Assembly (NCBI GenBank): GCA_937926145.1
Contig: CALANW010000064.1
Location: 1-7,272, forward strand
DNA: 7,272 nucleotides
DNA from: an uncultured Ruminococcus sp.
GTDB taxonomy: Bacteria > Bacillota > Clostridia > Oscillospirales > Ruminococcaceae
Direction of reading: 5' to 3'
Shown here piece by piece: positions 4,887-7,272 of this stretch. The position numbers were made by a program, and so were the translations under genes. The notes below the pieces were generated by a model. The model saw only the letters and a program-made list of their open reading frames with translations. It was not told where the DNA came from and searched no databases. The stretch's first letter is position 1. Every line of letters starts with the position of its first letter.

Positions 4887-5148
4887 AGAATAGGCGCAAT
4901 TCACATTTTAGGTTTGCGAAACTGATTTCTCATATCCGTTTTACCTTTTTGTGTGAATTGCGCCTTTTTAGCTGTCAGTGATTACGCTTTTGCGGCAAAG
5001 CTTAGACTGTTAGTTTAGGGTGTTTCGCTTCTGCGGAAGCGACCAAGGGCTTTGCCCTCTGGACACCCACCACCTTTGAGCAAAGGTAAATTCTTACAGA
5101 ATACGAAGCTTTTGCTTGGCTTCACATCGTCTGACAGATGTTTTTATA
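4887..5148 (-). repeat. Right arm of the fold-back element
   Basis: This is the reverse-complement copy of the left arm, beginning just after the mcp stop. Its hairpins correspond one to one with the left arm: GAAGC/GCTTC (5105-5123), ACCTTT-GAGC-AAAGGT (5072-5087), GGGC-TTT-GCCC (5047-5057), and CGCTTC-TGCG-GAAGCG (5026-5041). It carries an extra segment absent from the left arm, containing ATTCT-TAC-AGAAT (5090-5102). At its outer edge ACATC-GTCTGACA-GATGT (5124-5141) is followed by TTTTT on the + strand, a weak terminator-like hairpin for transcription towards mcp. Confidence 0.8.
4893..4964 (-). repeat. 72-bp unit with inverted termini, copy B
   Basis: GGCGCAATTCACA (4893-4905) and TGTGAATTGCGCC (4952-4964) are a perfect 13-bp inverted pair. 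The interior includes TGATTTCTCATATCCG, the complement of the GAGAAATCA region of copy A. Two G/C pairs at the tips make it slightly longer-stemmed than copy A. Confidence 0.7.
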
Positions 5149-7110
5149 TCATACCGTAAATTTGCCCATAAGCTCGTTGAGGAGCGAAGCCTGACTTGAA
5201 AGCTCTTCTGCGGAGGCTGCACTTTCCTCTGCTGTTGCGGAGTTCGTCTGGACAACGCCCGAGATCTGCTCGATGCTCGTTGAGATATGGTCGATGACTT
5301 CGGACTGGCTGTCGCTTGCGTCTGCAATATTGATAACGAGAGCTTCGACCTTTTCGGTGAGTTCGGCAACTTCAAGCATAGACTTTGCGGTTTCGGAGGT
5401 GATCTCCGTGCCGTTCTTGACAGCTTCGACGGTCTTTGCGATAAGAGCTTCCGTGCCGCCTGCGGCTTCTGCGGATTTTGAAGCGAGGTTGCGGACTTCA
5501 TCGGCAACGACAGCGAATCCTTTTCCTGCTTCGCCTGCTCTTGCGGCTTCGACAGCGGCGTTAAGGGCGAGGATATTGGTCTGGAATGCAATATCTTCGA
5601 TAGTTTTGATGATATTGCTTATCTGCTGTGAAGTTTCGTCGATGTTGCTCATTGCTTCGGTAAGGCGGGTCATATCGCTGTTTGCGGTTTCAACGGAATT
5701 TGCAGTGGTTCGTACAAGTTCTCTTGCCTTATCGCAGTTATCGGAGTTGGCTGAGGTCTGCTCGGAGATATCGTGTATTCTCTGAGAGAGAGTTTCAATT
5801 TCGGCTGCCTGCTCGGTAGCGCCCTGAGAAAGTGCCTGAGCACCTGCGGAAACCTGATCCGAACCCGAAGATACCTGATCTGCGGCGGTCGTGATCTGGT
5901 GCATAGTGGAATTAAAGTTATTTTTGATGAGATTAAGGTTGCTGAGAAGCTGCGAATAATCGCCTATGTAAAGATTGCTGCCGATCTCAGTGTCAACGGT
6001 GAGATCGCCGTTTGCCATTTCTTCAACGATCCTGCCTATATCACGGATAATGCTGTTAAGGCTGTTGACAACTGTTTCTGTAGCGTTGGCGAGGAGCAGT
6101 GTTTCATCGTCTGTTTTAATTTTCGGTACTTCGGACGAAATATCACCCTTGGCAAGAAGGAGCATTCTGTCCGCACATTTTTTGATCGGGTTGCCGATAT
6201 TATTTCCGACAATTGCAGCGAATATTCCTGCAGCTACTGCAACAGCAGCGAGAATGATGACACAGAGTATTACCATTGTTCTTGCACTTCTGAGATGTTC
6301 GGAAACAGGACCGCATACGCCGATCGACCAGCCTTTTGAATTCGGGATAGGCGCGTAGCCTGCAAAAACTTTTCTGCCGGAAAGCTCAGCCTGGAACGAA
6401 CCGGTTTCGCCTGAGATCATTTTTCGTGCCAGTTCTCCCGTTGTTCCGCTAACTTCGCTGAGGTTAACATTATTCTTTATATTTTCGGAGTCATTGTCTG
6501 CGATAAGAACGCCGTCCTTGGAGAGCATAAACGCTGAACCCTCTTCGCCGTATGTAATTGTACGGACGATATCGTTAAGGAATTCTTCGTCGGGCACAAC
6601 ATAAACGCAGCCGATAGGTGTTCCGCCTGCATTGCCGTCTTTCCAGAGCGGTGCGGCAACAATGATAGTAACTTTTCCTGTTCTTTTTGAGATAAGCGGA
6701 TCGGAAACGAGATTTTTGCCCTCCATAGCTGCTTTGAAATATTCTCTGTCGGAATAATCGTTTCCGTCAATGCCCATACCGTTCGAGTCTATGTAATTGC
6801 AGCGCTGAAGACCATACTGTTCGGCTCTTTTATTGAGGATATCGTTCTTCTGCGCTTCGGTCGAATTCGGGTCGCATAAAATTTCGTTTACGCCGAGCTC
6901 GGTAGCAAGGTTTGAATAAGCTATTACTTCCCACGAGGCTCTTTCGGCTGCAACTTCCGAAACTTCAAGCACTGCTTGTGTGGCATTTTTCTCTGAAAGA
7001 GCGTATATTGAAACGGCAGCTGCAACAGTAAGTATGAGCATACCAAGTCCCGATATCAGGATAGTGAAAACTGTGATCTTCTTCTTTAATGGTACCATTC
7101 TTTTTGCCAT
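5149..7110 (-). CDS. Methyl-accepting chemotaxis protein with dCache sensor
   Basis: A 653-residue membrane chemoreceptor that senses an extracellular ligand and controls CheA/CheW signalling to the flagellar motor. Order: basic N-terminus, TM1 (about 12-37), extracellular double-Cache-type domain (about 38-275, with DYSDREYFKAAMEGK at 118-132), TM2 (about 278-300), HAMP (about 301-355), a helical linker, and the MA signalling domain (about 400-653). The hairpin tip, IAFQTNILALNAAVEAARAG and GKGFAVVADEVRNLA (about 507-543), is the conserved CheA/CheW contact and is intact. A/E/Q/S-rich adaptation-type helices flank it. There is no NWETF-type CheR tether; the protein ends GKFTV. The start has a GGAGG site (7121-7125), 10 nt upstream. 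The pocket lacks the RxWY pattern of the amino-acid dCache class (it has RxYF), so the ligand is unknown. No che or flagellar gene is in the window. Confidence 0.95.
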   Translation of the reverse strand: MAKRMVPLKKKITVFTILISGLGMLILTVAAAVSIYALSEKNATQAVLEVSEVAAERASWEVIAYSNLATELGVNEILCDPNSTEAQKNDILNKRAEQYGLQRCNYIDSNGMGIDGNDYSDREYFKAAMEGKNLVSDPLISKRTGKVTIIVAAPLWKDGNAGGTPIGCVYVVPDEEFLNDIVRTITYGEEGSAFMLSKDGVLIADNDSENIKNNVNLSEVSGTTGELARKMISGETGSFQAELSGRKVFAGYAPIPNSKGWSIGVCGPVSEHLRSARTMVILCVIILAAVAVAAGIFAAIVGNNIGNPIKKCADRMLLLAKGDISSEVPKIKTDDETLLLANATETVVNSLNSIIRDIGRIVEEMANGDLTVDTEIGSNLYIGDYSQLLSNLNLIKNNFNSTMHQITTAADQVSSGSDQVSAGAQALSQGATEQAAEIETLSQRIHDISEQTSANSDNCDKARELVRTTANSVETANSDMTRLTEAMSNIDETSQQISNIIKTIEDIAFQTNILALNAAVEAARAGEAGKGFAVVADEVRNLASKSAEAAGGTEALIAKTVEAVKNGTEITSETAKSMLEVAELTEKVEALVINIADASDSQSEVIDHISTSIEQISGVVQTNSATAEESAASAEELSSQASLLNELMGKFTV

Positions 7111-7149
7111 GATTTTTGTTCCTCCGCAAAAAATTTCATACTTATAAAT

Positions 7150-7177
7150 ATTATATACCTTTGCATTTTTTAGTCAA
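7150..7177 (-). promoter_or_regulatory. Sigma-A-type promoter of mcp
   Basis: On the minus strand TTGACT (7177-7172) and TATAAT (7155-7150) are separated by 16 nt. Transcription should start near 7143, giving a leader of about 33 nt that holds the GGAGG site. I see no sigma-28 flagellar-type box here, so the receptor seems to be on a housekeeping promoter. Confidence 0.75.
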
Positions 7178-7272
7178 GGGGTTGAAGAGTTATATATGAA
7201 AATTTCGTTAAAATAAAAAACAAATCGATATAACATTTGTCCAAAATGTCAAATTTTTGTTAACATATATAT
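7178..7272. other. AT-rich region upstream of mcp with a small inverted repeat
   Basis: No gene is visible. ACATTT (7233-7238) and AAATGT (7244-7249) form an inverted repeat around GTCCA, about 90 nt upstream of the mcp transcript start. A regulator site is possible, but it could also belong to a gene beyond the window edge. Confidence 0.35.

Larger units (their letters stand above)
4396..5148. repeat. Composite nested fold-back element between kinase-like gene and mcp
   Basis: About 750 bp without a gene is organised as one large imperfect palindrome. A left arm (about 4399-4640) reappears reverse-complemented as a right arm (about 4887-5148). Three more hairpins fill the centre (4663-4864). 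In order from each gene inward both arms hold: a GAAGCCAAGCAAAAG block (4415-4429 / 5109-5123), a CCTTT/AAAGG hairpin, a 40-nt block with a single mismatch (4444-4483 / 5040-5079), a CGCA-loop hairpin, CCCTAAACTAACAG (4505-4518 / 5007-5020), GCAAAAGCGTAATCACT (4532-4548 / 4977-4993), and a unit bounded by GCGCAATTCACA and its complement. No transposase, tRNA or plausible protein is present. It may be a non-autonomous mobile or repeat element of the MITE or REP type, or two insertions in opposite directions. No clear intrinsic terminator with a long T-run is visible. Confidence 0.8.

Noticed and set aside
4396..5148. CRISPR array or direct-repeat array
   Set aside because: The repeats are inverted and nested, not regularly spaced direct repeats, and no cas gene is present.
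5273..6358. + strand frames antisense to mcp
   Set aside because: The minus-strand frame has clear chemoreceptor domains. The antisense frames are alanine/serine-rich shadows.

Overview
The window looks like chromosome of a low-to-mid GC, Gram-positive gut-type Firmicute, most plausibly Ruminococcus-like (Oscillospiraceae). I base this on strong AAGGAGG-type ribosome binding sites, TTGnnn/TATAAT promoters, an intracellular type I pullulanase, a dCache chemoreceptor, and interspersed intergenic palindromes containing the GGTGTCCAGAGGGC / GCCCTTGG module. I recall such modules from Ruminococcus/Faecalibacterium-type genomes but could not search for it. The species is not determined.

Layout: 1-172 is an upstream region with two small hairpins. 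173-2128 (+) encodes type I pullulanase (GH13 alpha-1,6 debranching enzyme). 2125-2510 is a MITE-like palindromic element with heptamer-repeat ends, a perfect 25-bp internal inverted repeat and a central 19-bp terminator hairpin. 2499-3543 (-) is the azlC-azlD branched-chain amino acid exporter operon, with an 8-nt ATG/TGA overlap. 3544-3789 is a divergent promoter region with one good sigma-A promoter in each direction. 3790-4398 (+) encodes a cytidylate-kinase-like P-loop protein. 4396-5148 is a ~750-bp nested palindrome made of two diverged inverted arms around three further hairpins. 5149-7110 (-) encodes a two-TM, dCache-HAMP-MA methyl-accepting chemotaxis protein, with its promoter at 7150-7177. 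The remainder to 7272 is AT-rich upstream DNA with a small inverted repeat.

The genes do not form one pathway. They are four transcription units: pulA (alpha-glucan debranching), azlCD (amino acid efflux), a lone nucleotide-kinase-like gene, and a lone chemoreceptor. What ties the window together is the intergenic architecture. Both convergent gene junctions (pulA/azlD and kinase/mcp) are filled from stop codon to stop codon by large palindromic elements unrelated in sequence. The divergent junction contains ordinary promoters instead.

No CRISPR array, tRNA, rRNA, transposase gene or defence cassette is visible. I did not find a new multi-gene system. The observations most worth following are the nested fold-back element at 4396-5148, whose two copies of one hairpin show a compensatory base-pair change, and the element at 2125-2510, which supplies the last codons and stop of azlD.
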